Source of the DNA: Haliscomenobacter sp.
Lineage (GTDB): Bacteria > Bacteroidota > Bacteroidia > Chitinophagales > Saprospiraceae
DNA length: 64,000 nucleotides
Direction of reading: 5' to 3'
NCBI GenBank assembly: GCA_016707205.1
Contig: JADJHZ010000024.1
Coordinates: 214,501-278,500 of the forward strand
In this document: positions 7,803 to 15,594 of the stretch, in pieces
How positions within the stretch are numbered: position 1 is the stretch's first letter
Layout of the letters: the number at the start of each line of letters is the position of its first letter
Translations under genes and position numbers: made by a program
Notes under the pieces: model-generated
Seen by the model: only the letters and a program-made list of their open reading frames with translations
The model's database searches: none
Told to the model about the DNA's origin: nothing

Positions 7803-8438
7803 GTGAAGAACATCGCCATTTTTGCATCCGGTACCGGGTCCAATGCCCGGAAAATCATGGAATACTTCGCTCTGCGAAAGGATATTCGAGTAGGGCTCGT
7901 TGTTTCCAACCGTTCCGATGCGCCGGTGCTCCAAATTGCGGCCTCCTTCCAAATTCCCACCCTGATCATTGAACGGCAAAACTTTTCCCAAACGGAAGAC
8001 CTCCTCGTTCAACTGGAAGCCTTCCAGGTAGAATATATCGTTCTGGCCGGGTTCCTCTGGAAAATCCCTCCATACCTGGTTCGCCGTTTCGCAGGTTGTA
8101 TGATCAACATCCATCCTGCTCTGCTCCCTAAGTACGGAGGAAAAGGCATGTACGGCATGCACGTGCACGAAGCGGTGCGCCAGGCCGGCGACCATGAAAC
8201 CGGGATCACCATTCATTTGGTGAACGAACGTTATGACGAAGGAGCGATCTTGTTCCAAGCCTGTTGCCCGGTTTTTCCGGAAGACAGCCCAGCCGATATA
8301 GCCAAAAGCGTTCAGGCACTGGAGCACGCTTATTTTCCCTTAGTCGTCGATGCGTTCGTTCAAAAAACGCCAATTCAACTACCCAGCGGAGAAATCGCCG
8401 ATTTCCCCGTTTATATCCCTGCACAAGTTATTCTTTAA
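7803..8438 (+). CDS. purN: Phosphoribosylglycinamide formyltransferase (PurN)
   Basis: A 211-residue cytoplasmic enzyme transferring a formyl group from 10-formyl-tetrahydrofolate to GAR in purine synthesis. Motifs seen: IFASGTGSNARKI (phosphate-binding loop), NIHPALLPKYGGKGMYG with catalytic Asn102 and His104, and NERYDEGAI with the catalytic Asp near 145. The reading frame starts with GTG at 7803; no in-frame ATG precedes the conserved KNIAIFASGTGS, so GTG is the likely start. It is followed 15 bases later by the PorE-like gene. The family assignment is secure. Confidence 0.95.
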   Translation: MKNIAIFASGTGSNARKIMEYFALRKDIRVGLVVSNRSDAPVLQIAASFQIPTLIIERQNFSQTEDLLVQLEAFQVEYIVLAGFLWKIPPYLVRRFAGCMINIHPALLPKYGGKGMYGMHVHEAVRQAGDHETGITIHLVNERYDEGAILFQACCPVFPEDSPADIAKSVQALEHAYFPLVVDAFVQKTPIQLPSGEIADFPVYIPAQVIL

Positions 8439-8453
8439 CAAAAAACGAGCACC

Positions 8454-10445
8454 ATGTATAGCGCAAAACGAATGACGTTTCTCTTCCTCGCTCTTGGGCT
8501 GACAGCATCCCTTTCGGCTCAAAGCTGGAAGAAAATGGCTAAAACGGCCGACGATCTCTTCCAGAAAGGCGAATACGCCCAGGCTGCCGATACGTATGAA
8601 AAAGCCTGGCAAAAGAAGAATAAAAAGGACCTGATGTTTAAAGCGGGAGAATCGTATTACCTGCTTCGCAATTACCGCAAGGCAGTGGAGACGTACCAGA
8701 ACGTAAAAGACGACAACGCTGAGTTCCCCTTGGTTGGACTCAAGTACGCCCGAAGCCTTAAACAGGATGGGCAATACGACAAAGCAGTTAAGGCCTTCCA
8801 GGATTTTCAGAAAGCCTACACCGGCGAAGGCAAAGCGGTTTTAGCCGACATCGTCGAAACGGAAATTGAAGGCTGCGGGTTGGCCAAATCGCTTTCCCTT
8901 CAACCCCAACCGGAAGTGGAGACCCTGCATCCCGGCGCCGGCATCAATACGTCCGATAACGAGTTTGCGCCGATCGCCATGGCCCAGGACGTTCTGTATT
9001 TTTCGTCCACTATGGGCGGCCAAGCCCGCATCTACCGCTCGGAATTTTCGAATAATACCTGGTCTAAAGGCGTTACGCCTGCCAATTTCCCGGTTGTTCA
9101 AAACGGTCAGTACTGCCATGGCAGCCTTTCCCCCGACGAGACCCGGTTCTACTTCACCATCTGCGAGAACAAAGGCAAATTTGGGAATCTGACTACCCGC
9201 TGCGAAATTTTCCTGATCCGCCGGGAAGGCGCCGGATGGTCGGCGCCGGAACGCCTGCCCGAAAACATCAATACCAAAGGGGTTACGTCCACCCAACCCT
9301 GGGTAGCCCACCGGGGGGATGTCGAAATCCTGTATTTTGCTTCCAACCGGAGCGGTGGCCGCGGGGGGATGGACCTTTGGTACGTCACCCGGAACCTCAA
9401 CAGCGACAGCGGGTTTTCCCAACCCGTCAACCTGGGCGCCACGATCAACACCCTTGGGGATGAGATGACGCCTTATTACGACCAAACGGAAGGTATCCTC
9501 TACTTCGCCTCCAATGGATTGCCCTCCCTTGGCGGCTTTGACCTGTTCAAGGCGCGCGGCGATCTCACCAATTGGAGCGTTCCGGAAAATGCCGGATTGC
9601 CCTTTAATTCAAGCGCCGACGATGCCTATCTGGTCAAATCAACCGATGGGCGTTCGGTATTCCTGAGTTCCAACCGCATCTTCGCCGGAGAGAAGCTGAA
9701 TTCATTGGACGATGATCTATTCGAGATTCGCTTCAAGCCAAATACCATCGCGCTCGAAGGGGCCGTTTTCGACCAGGAGCAAGGAGAAGCCCTCCGGAGC
9801 TACAGTTTGACCCTGTTCGAAATTCAGGATAACGGCGCTGAAACTGCCTTACTCACCCGCCTCATTACTTCCGGAAATTACAGCTTCGAGCTCCTTCCCC
9901 AACGCCAATACCGCGTCGAAGTCAATGCCGAAGGGTATGAAAACGCTTCGTATACCTTCTTTACCGACAATCCGGCCACTTCGGCCTATGGGCAACCTCT
10001 TTTCCTGAAAAGAATCGGAGCGAACCCGCCCATTGTCAACCCGCCCGTGGTAAATCCTCCGGTGAACCCGCCGGTAGTGAACCCTCCCGGGTCTTCCCCC
10101 ATCGGTGCGGAAGGCGAAACGTATTCGGCCAGAGGCACTTCCCCCAACGATAACCTGGAATACCAATCCACGGCTCCCCGGTTCCAGGGGGTATACTACA
10201 AGATCCAATTGACCGCCTCCGGGAAATACGATCCGGCCGACCCGCGGTTCGCCAAATTTAGCGCCCTGGGCTCGGTCCAAACGGAATATATTCTCCAGCG
10301 CAACCTGACCCGCGTCCTCATCGGCGATTTTATGACCGACGCATCAGCTAAATCCGCCCTGGCCGAAGTGAAAAAGAAAGGTTTCCCCAGCGCTTTTGTT
10401 GCCAAATACGAAAACGGCGTGCGGTACGGGAAAGTGAACCTTTAG
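8454..10445 (+). CDS. PorE-like TPR/PD40 envelope protein with C-terminal SPOR-like region
   Basis: A 663-residue exported protein. Order of parts: signal peptide (1-22), TPR hairpins (about 30-125; LFQKGEYAQAADTYEKAWQK), a WD40-like PD40 beta-propeller (about 165-430; FASNRSGGRGGMDLW and FSSTMGGQARIYRSEF blades), a carboxypeptidase-regulatory-like beta-sandwich (about 435-515), a Pro-Val-Asn linker built on NPPVVNPPV (523-546), and a C-terminal domain (581-663) with YYKIQLTAS, TRVLIGDFMTDASAKSAL and KKGFPSAFV that resembles SPOR. PorE of the T9SS has the first four parts but ends in an OmpA-like peptidoglycan-binding domain. Here SPOR seems to replace it. A role linking an outer-membrane complex to peptidoglycan is inferred. 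Confidence 0.8.
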   Translation: MYSAKRMTFLFLALGLTASLSAQSWKKMAKTADDLFQKGEYAQAADTYEKAWQKKNKKDLMFKAGESYYLLRNYRKAVETYQNVKDDNAEFPLVGLKYARSLKQDGQYDKAVKAFQDFQKAYTGEGKAVLADIVETEIEGCGLAKSLSLQPQPEVETLHPGAGINTSDNEFAPIAMAQDVLYFSSTMGGQARIYRSEFSNNTWSKGVTPANFPVVQNGQYCHGSLSPDETRFYFTICENKGKFGNLTTRCEIFLIRREGAGWSAPERLPENINTKGVTSTQPWVAHRGDVEILYFASNRSGGRGGMDLWYVTRNLNSDSGFSQPVNLGATINTLGDEMTPYYDQTEGILYFASNGLPSLGGFDLFKARGDLTNWSVPENAGLPFNSSADDAYLVKSTDGRSVFLSSNRIFAGEKLNSLDDDLFEIRFKPNTIALEGAVFDQEQGEALRSYSLTLFEIQDNGAETALLTRLITSGNYSFELLPQRQYRVEVNAEGYENASYTFFTDNPATSAYGQPLFLKRIGANPPIVNPPVVNPPVNPPVVNPPGSSPIGAEGETYSARGTSPNDNLEYQSTAPRFQGVYYKIQLTASGKYDPADPRFAKFSALGSVQTEYILQRNLTRVLIGDFMTDASAKSALAEVKKKGFPSAFVAKYENGVRYGKVNL

Positions 10446-10790
10446 ACGGTGGACGGGGGTTGATTGCAGGGCGATGTACTGTCCCCAGACGCTACGGTCT
10501 GGACATGCCTGCCCTTTGGAGCTAATCTTATGGGAGGACACACCTACTTGCCCTCCGCAGCCCGGAGTCCGTGGAGGAGGACAACCTTTGTTCGCCGAAA
10601 TCCTCAGATTTCGTGCCGAATCATCATCCTCAGATTTCGTGCCGAATCATCCTTGTGTTCGCCGAAATCCTCAGATTTCGTGCGCTACTATTTGCCGGTC
10701 CCCAGTCCTGTGTTCGCCGAAATCCTCAGATTTCGTGCGCTACTATTTGCCGGTCCCCCGACCGGCGGTCTGCCCTGGTTATGTGGTATC
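10446..10790. repeat. Hairpin-rich intergenic cluster with tandem 55-bp repeat
   Basis: This 345-base gap holds no gene I can support. It contains a hairpin CCAGAC/GTCTGG at 10485-10502, then four copies of a core reading CGAAATCCTCAGATTTCG or its right part (10596-10613, 10627-10639 partial, 10663-10680, 10718-10735). Two 50-base units beginning TGTGTTCGCCG are identical at 10654-10703 and 10709-10758 (period 55). The last unit is completed by a second hairpin GCCGGTC/GACCGGC (10749-10766). The same paired-hairpin element occurs inverted at 55631-55690. Confidence 0.85.
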
Positions 10791-11741
10791 CTATAGCCCG
10801 GCCAAAGGAAATCGCTGCTTAAACCCAGCCACGCCCTGCAATCCCCCGGTATGTACCAGGCAAATAGTGGCGCCTCTGGAGAAATAATCTTTTGCCATCA
10901 GGTCCCATACGCCAAAAAAGAGTTTGCCGGTATACACCGGGTCTAAAGGCAACCCGAACCGGGCCTCCATATAGCGGATAAAATCGATAAGAGGCGGAGT
11001 CCATTTAGCGTAGCCGCCAAAATGATAGCCGGTCTGCAAAGTCCAGGCCGAAGCCTTTGGGGAGCCGTTTTCTCCTGCCAGATTCAGAACCTGGTTGAAC
11101 AGGAACTCTCCTTTAAGTACAGGAAAACCGATCGTGCGCACCCGTCCTTCAAAACCGGCGATCAGTCCGGCGGCTGTACCGCCCGTACCGCAAGCCACGC
11201 AGCAGAAATCCGGCTGGGCCTCGTCCAGGATCTCCCTGGCCAGCTCCGCGCAACCCAGGATTGCCAGGGCGTTCGTTCCGCCTTCCGGCAATATGTACAG
11301 CGATTGGGCTGCCTCTGAGCGAAAGGTAAGGCGCTGGTCCTCCTTATGCCGGTATTGCTCCCGGCTGAGGTAGGCCAACTGCATTCCGCATCGCTCCGCA
11401 AAGGACAAGGTCGGATTAAGTGGAAAATAAGGCTCTCCGCGAAGGACAGCCGCCGTTTGAAACCCAAAAAGCCGGCCTGCAGCAGCGACGGCGGCCACGT
11501 GATTGGAGAAAGCGCCGCCGAAGGTCACCAGGGTTTGTGCCCCTTTATTTTTGGCTTCCCATACGTTATACTTCATTTTGCGCCACTTGTTGCCGCAAAA
11601 AGCGCGGTCACCCGGCTCCACCGGAAGGCACAGCAGATCGTCCCGCTTTACCAGCACCCGGATTCCTTTTTCCCGAAACAACGCATCCTCCAACTCCTGG
11701 ATTGGAGAGGGAGGATGGTTGGTAAGTTGTTCCCAGGACAT
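10791..11741 (-). CDS. ACC deaminase / D-cysteine desulfhydrase family PLP enzyme
   Basis: A 316-residue pyridoxal-phosphate enzyme of fold type II. It shows VKRDDLL near the N-terminus, CGNKWRKMKYN with the PLP lysine (Lys52), TFGGAFSNHVAAVAAAGRLF (substrate Ser/Asn loop), ILPEGGTN, and CGTGGTAAGLIAGF (phosphate loop). Members are either 1-aminocyclopropane-1-carboxylate deaminases or D-cysteine desulfhydrases; sequence alone does not decide, though the latter is more usual outside plant-associated bacteria. It lies 18 bases downstream of... its start is adjacent to the stop of the M16 peptidase gene on the same strand, so the two are probably co-transcribed. Confidence 0.88.
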   Translation of the reverse strand: MSWEQLTNHPPSPIQELEDALFREKGIRVLVKRDDLLCLPVEPGDRAFCGNKWRKMKYNVWEAKNKGAQTLVTFGGAFSNHVAAVAAAGRLFGFQTAAVLRGEPYFPLNPTLSFAERCGMQLAYLSREQYRHKEDQRLTFRSEAAQSLYILPEGGTNALAILGCAELAREILDEAQPDFCCVACGTGGTAAGLIAGFEGRVRTIGFPVLKGEFLFNQVLNLAGENGSPKASAWTLQTGYHFGGYAKWTPPLIDFIRYMEARFGLPLDPVYTGKLFFGVWDLMAKDYFSRGATICLVHTGGLQGVAGFKQRFPLAGL

Positions 11742-11759
11742 AATACCGTGGCGACAGGA

Positions 11760-14618
11760 TCAATACCCAAATACTTCGGAAAGTCCCATTTCCCGGACGG
11801 CGCCAAACGAACTCAGGTAGCTGAGGTCCACCTGGTCGCGGCTACCCAAAACAAGGAAGGTATAAGCCCGGTCGCGGACGTGCCGCTGCTGGAATTCGAA
11901 CAAATCGGAGGCACTCACCCTGGTCATAGCCGAATAGATATCCCGGCGAAGATCGCGATCAAAACCCAGGTCCCGTGCACCCTGGGCCGACCAGAAGATA
12001 TCTCCGGGCAAAATCCGCTCGGTCTCGATGCGTTTGAGGATAGCGAGCCGGGCTTGATCGATCTGGCTTTCCGCCAAAGGCATGTTCTGGAGAATATCAA
12101 GCATAGCCGGTATCGCATCCTGCAATTTATCGGGTTGCGTGCCGACATAGGCTTGCAGGTAATGCGCGTGCTTTTGCTTGTTGGGGGAGCTGTAGAACGC
12201 ATACGTCGCATACGCCAACGCCTTGAATTCCCGGATCTCCTGAAAAACAATAGACGACAACCCGTATCCAAAATAATCGTTGTACAGGTCGCGCATCAGA
12301 TGCTCCTCCAGATTAAAATGAGGAGTTCCTCTGGACACCAGCATCACATCCGCCTGGACGATAGGGAAATCCACAAATAGAACCTCATGCTTCGAAGTTT
12401 CCAGTTCCACAAAATCGCGCAAAAGCGGAGGGGAAAGGAAAGGAGGCTTTACCTGATGATAACGTTCCACGAGGTGGGCTACCTCATCCATGGGCTTTTG
12501 TCCAAAATAGTAGACGTAGTGGGGATATTGAGTCAACTCCCGGATGTGGGCAGCCAGTTTTTCCGCAGAGGCTGCTTTTAGCTCTTCTTTCGTTAACCGG
12601 AACATGAAGGGAGAATCCGGCCCAAACCGGGCATAGCTTCCCATGGCCGAGCGCAGAATGACATTCCGGTTGCTCTTGGCGTTTTCCCGCTCCGTCAGAA
12701 TATCAGAAACCAGATTCTGGAGTACGCCTTCGTCTGGCAGCGCATGACGGAGAATGTATTCTACCAGTTCCATTCCAGGTTCGAGCGACTCTTCCAGCCC
12801 GGAAAGGGAGATATACGAACGCTCTTCCCTGCAAATGACATCGAAGGAAAGCCCCAGGCGGAAAAATTGAATCTGTAGTTCTTCGGGAGAAAATTTCCCG
12901 GCGCCCAAATAGGGAAGATATTGCATGGCCAACGCCAGGTACCGGTCGTGGTTTTTCCCAAAATCAAAAATATAATCCAACCGGAAGAGCGGATTGTTTG
13001 GATTGCGGACGTAATGAAACGGCAGGCCGTTCGACAAGTCCGTTTGCTGGATAGCTGCCCCGAAGTCCACAAAAACCGGATCCAGGGATGGGGAGGGGAG
13101 TTCATAAAACCGGCGGGCGAACTCCGAAACCCCATCCCGGGAAAGTTCCACCGCCGTGATCGGGGGCTTTTCCACCTTGATCACCCCGGTATCTTCTCCC
13201 TGGCGCTTATAAACCGCTACGAAGTTGTCTGCCCGCAGGTGCCGATTGGCAAAATCCAGGACCTGCTCCCTGGTGACGGTTTCCCACCAGTCGAACCTGC
13301 GCGCCATGCGTTCCCAATCGATCCCCAGAATGAACGCGGCATTCATCATTTGGACACGCGATTCGTTTGATTCCGCCGCTTTTACCTCCCCGAGCTTCAG
13401 GTCGCGGATCACCGCTTCCATGAGCCAATCCGGGAAGTCGCCCTCTCGAAACGCCTTTAACACGTCCAAAACCAGCGCTTCCACCTCCTCCAGGGTCTGC
13501 TCTTCTCTGGGTTTGCCATAAAGACCAAATACGGAATAATCTTCATGCATCCACATCCATGCCTCTGATTCCAGAACCAATTGCTGTTGATTGAGCCGGA
13601 GGTCCAGCAACCCCGCCTGAGCATTGAACAGCATGTGCTGGATCAGGGTAGCCATAAATTGGTCGTCGCTATCGCTATTTCCCATGCGCCATCCCAGCAT
13701 AAGATAGGGCGCTTCCTTGCCTGTCACTTCTTTACGGACAGGCTGGGTGATCGGCGGCTGCTCTTCGTAGATAAACGGAGGAACGGGCCGGGCCTCATAG
13801 CTGCCAAAGTATTTTTCCGCGAAGGCTACGGCCTCCTCTGGATCGAAGTCCCCTGCCAGGACCATAGCCATATTTCCCGGCACGTAATAGGTTTGAAAAA
13901 ACCGTTGGATGTTCGCCATCGAAGGGTTGCGCAGGTGTTCCGGAGATCCCATGGTCGTCTGGGTTCCGTAGGGATGCTTGGGGAAAAGGGCCTCGCGCAA
14001 GGCATAGTCGACCTTTCGGAAATCCCGGTCCTGATTGATGTTGAATTCTTCGTACACCGTTTCCAGCTCGGTGTGAAACAAACGCAGGGCCATCATGCGG
14101 AACCGTTCGGATTCGAGGAGCATCCAGCGCTCCAACTCGTTGGAAGGAATGTCGTTGACATAGACGGTCTGCTCCACCCAGGTATACGCGTTGGTGCCTT
14201 TGGCGCCCAGGACGCCGGCCAGTTTGTCGTACTCGTTGGGGGCAGCCAGTTTGGCCGCTTCGAAAGAAAGCCGATCGATCTCCGCGTAAAGCTGCTTTCG
14301 CTCTTCGGTGTCCTGGGTATGGCGATGCGCTTCATAAAGAGCAGCGATCTGCTCGAGCAGCACTTGCTCTTTTTCCCAATCCAGGGCGCCGATCTGGCTG
14401 GTGCCTTTGAACAGCATGTGCTCCATGTAATGGGCTAAGCCGGTGGTATCGGCAGGGTCTTGTTTGGAACCGGCGCGAACGGAAATATGGGTATGAATAC
14501 GGGGCGTATTTTTATTGACGCTGAGAAAGAGCGAAAAACCGTTTTTCAGGGTTACCATCTGCACCTGCAGCGGATCGCCGGAAACGGTGCGGAACGGAGT
14601 TGACGTAGCTACTTGCAT
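11760..14618 (-). CDS. M16 family zinc peptidase, full-length tandem form
   Basis: A 952-residue insulinase-type metallopeptidase. The inverted zinc motif HxxEH is at 63-67 (LAHYMEHMLFKGT), with the third ligand in ELETVYEEFN around residues 187-191. The usual four-domain, two-halved M16 architecture fits the length (compare pitrilysin/insulysin). There is no signal peptide, so a cytoplasmic peptide-degrading role is likely. The second half lacks the HxxEH motif, as expected for the inactive half. The ATG at 14618 gives a natural start. The gene is followed 18 bases later by the PLP-enzyme gene. Confidence 0.92.
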   Translation of the reverse strand: MQVATSTPFRTVSGDPLQVQMVTLKNGFSLFLSVNKNTPRIHTHISVRAGSKQDPADTTGLAHYMEHMLFKGTSQIGALDWEKEQVLLEQIAALYEAHRHTQDTEERKQLYAEIDRLSFEAAKLAAPNEYDKLAGVLGAKGTNAYTWVEQTVYVNDIPSNELERWMLLESERFRMMALRLFHTELETVYEEFNINQDRDFRKVDYALREALFPKHPYGTQTTMGSPEHLRNPSMANIQRFFQTYYVPGNMAMVLAGDFDPEEAVAFAEKYFGSYEARPVPPFIYEEQPPITQPVRKEVTGKEAPYLMLGWRMGNSDSDDQFMATLIQHMLFNAQAGLLDLRLNQQQLVLESEAWMWMHEDYSVFGLYGKPREEQTLEEVEALVLDVLKAFREGDFPDWLMEAVIRDLKLGEVKAAESNESRVQMMNAAFILGIDWERMARRFDWWETVTREQVLDFANRHLRADNFVAVYKRQGEDTGVIKVEKPPITAVELSRDGVSEFARRFYELPSPSLDPVFVDFGAAIQQTDLSNGLPFHYVRNPNNPLFRLDYIFDFGKNHDRYLALAMQYLPYLGAGKFSPEELQIQFFRLGLSFDVICREERSYISLSGLEESLEPGMELVEYILRHALPDEGVLQNLVSDILTERENAKSNRNVILRSAMGSYARFGPDSPFMFRLTKEELKAASAEKLAAHIRELTQYPHYVYYFGQKPMDEVAHLVERYHQVKPPFLSPPLLRDFVELETSKHEVLFVDFPIVQADVMLVSRGTPHFNLEEHLMRDLYNDYFGYGLSSIVFQEIREFKALAYATYAFYSSPNKQKHAHYLQAYVGTQPDKLQDAIPAMLDILQNMPLAESQIDQARLAILKRIETERILPGDIFWSAQGARDLGFDRDLRRDIYSAMTRVSASDLFEFQQRHVRDRAYTFLVLGSRDQVDLSYLSSFGAVREMGLSEVFGY

Positions 14619-14658
14619 AGTATGTGTTTGATTTCGTCGAAGAACGCGCTCAAAGATA

Positions 14659-14697
14659 AACGCTTGTTTGGGAAAAGGCGCTTCCCAAACAAGCGTT
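14659..14697. repeat. Perfect 16-bp inverted repeat
   Basis: AACGCTTGTTTGGGAA at 14659-14674 and TTCCCAAACAAGCGTT at 14682-14697 flank a 7-base loop. It lies just upstream of the M16 peptidase start and downstream of the ompA-like gene (both reverse strand). No T-run follows. It may be a terminator-like or dispersed palindrome. Confidence 0.65.
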
Positions 14698-14749
14698 CCA
14701 ACTTAAACAGCGTTAAAAACCGGAAGGTTCTCCTGGCGCAGCCATTAGA

Positions 14750-14819
14750 CTTGTTGCAATGGGAATCAGCGCGAGTCAAAAAGGGCTCTTTTCTGCCCAC
14801 GCGGACCCATCGCACTTAG
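14750..14819 (-). repeat. 70-bp dispersed terminator-like element, copy 1
   Basis: This 70-base segment matches the reverse complement of 46181-46250 over its length. Shared parts include TGGGAATCAGCGCG and AAAAAGGGCTCTTTTCTGCC. On the reverse strand it forms GGGC-AGAAAAGA-GCCC followed by TTTTT, an intrinsic terminator shape, located 4 bases after the stop of the OmpA lipoprotein gene. It is thus well placed to end that transcript. Confidence 0.75.
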
Positions 14820-14823
14820 TCAA

Positions 14824-15519
14824 TTAGTTGCTCACCGGGATGGTTCCTTTTTTTGCGGCGCGGACCAATTTTTTGTTGGCGTAAATAGCCACTTCCACGC
14901 GGCGGTTTTGCTGACGTCCGGAAGCGGAACTATTGTCCGCCATGGGCTCGGATTCCCCAAAGCCGGCCGTATTCAGGCGTTCCGGGGTAATCTTTTGCTG
15001 CTGGAGGTAATTGGAAACCGCCCGGGCCCGGTTTTCGGAAAGGGTTTGATTGTGCTCGTCGGCGCCGGTATTGTCTGTGTGCCCTTGCACCAGAATATTG
15101 GTATCTCCGTATTTATTCAGGGTTTTGGCCAGGTCGTTGAGATTCGAGCGGGTAGCGCCCCGAAGGGCGTACGAATCGACGTCGAAGAGCAGTCCGGAAT
15201 CGAAGGTGATCAGGATCCCTTCTCCTACCCTCTCGACTTTGGCATTTTTCAGATCGCGTTGGATCTCCCGGGCCTGTTTGTCCATGTAGGCGCCGATGGC
15301 AGCGCCGGCAACGCCGCCGATGGCAGCGCCGATCAAAATGCCTTTAGCGGTCTTTCCTTTTTTGGCCAGTACGCCGCCGATCACACCGCCGGCAGTGGCG
15401 CCAATGACCGCCCCTTGCACCGTGCGTTTGTGGGTGCTGCAGGAAGGAAACAGGAGGGCTACGACAAGAATCCAGGCAAGCGCTGGATGAAAACGGCGAA
15501 AGGAGGATTTTGGATGCAT
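14824..15519 (-). CDS. OmpA-family lipoprotein with glycine-zipper region
   Basis: A 231-residue protein. The lipobox is ALLFPSC (Cys27). Residues about 36-80 form a glycine-zipper hydrophobic region (GAVIGATAGGVIGGVLAKKG and GAAIGGVAGAAIGAYMDK). Residues about 110-225 form the OmpA peptidoglycan-binding domain, with LVQGHTDNTGADEHNQTLSE and RARAVSNYL and the closing QQNRRVEVAI. The layout resembles E. coli YiaD. It should tether the outer membrane to peptidoglycan. The gene is monocistronic in appearance, with a terminator-like repeat downstream and a divergent carboxypeptidase gene upstream. Confidence 0.9.
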   Translation of the reverse strand: MHPKSSFRRFHPALAWILVVALLFPSCSTHKRTVQGAVIGATAGGVIGGVLAKKGKTAKGILIGAAIGGVAGAAIGAYMDKQAREIQRDLKNAKVERVGEGILITFDSGLLFDVDSYALRGATRSNLNDLAKTLNKYGDTNILVQGHTDNTGADEHNQTLSENRARAVSNYLQQQKITPERLNTAGFGESEPMADNSSASGRQQNRRVEVAIYANKKLVRAAKKGTIPVSN

Positions 15520-15548
15520 AGTAAGGTAGTTTGGTTTTGAAAAATAAA

Positions 15549-15556
15549 TATCTTTG
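15549..15556 (+). promoter_or_regulatory. -7 box for carboxypeptidase gene
   Basis: TATCTTTG matches the Bacteroidota -7 consensus TAnnTTTG and lies 38 bases before the ATG at 15595. No well-spaced -33 TTG was found; the nearest TTTG (15530-15533) is only 15 bases upstream. Confidence 0.4.
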
Positions 15557-15594
15557 GTTTGGACGGGTTTTCCTTCGATTGAGCACTTAAAAGT

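Noticed and set aside
10591..10770. CRISPR-like pattern (repeat about 26 bases, spacing 30-55)
   Set aside because: Repeats are partial, spacers are repeats of each other, there are no cas genes, and copies occur singly elsewhere. It fits a dispersed hairpin element.
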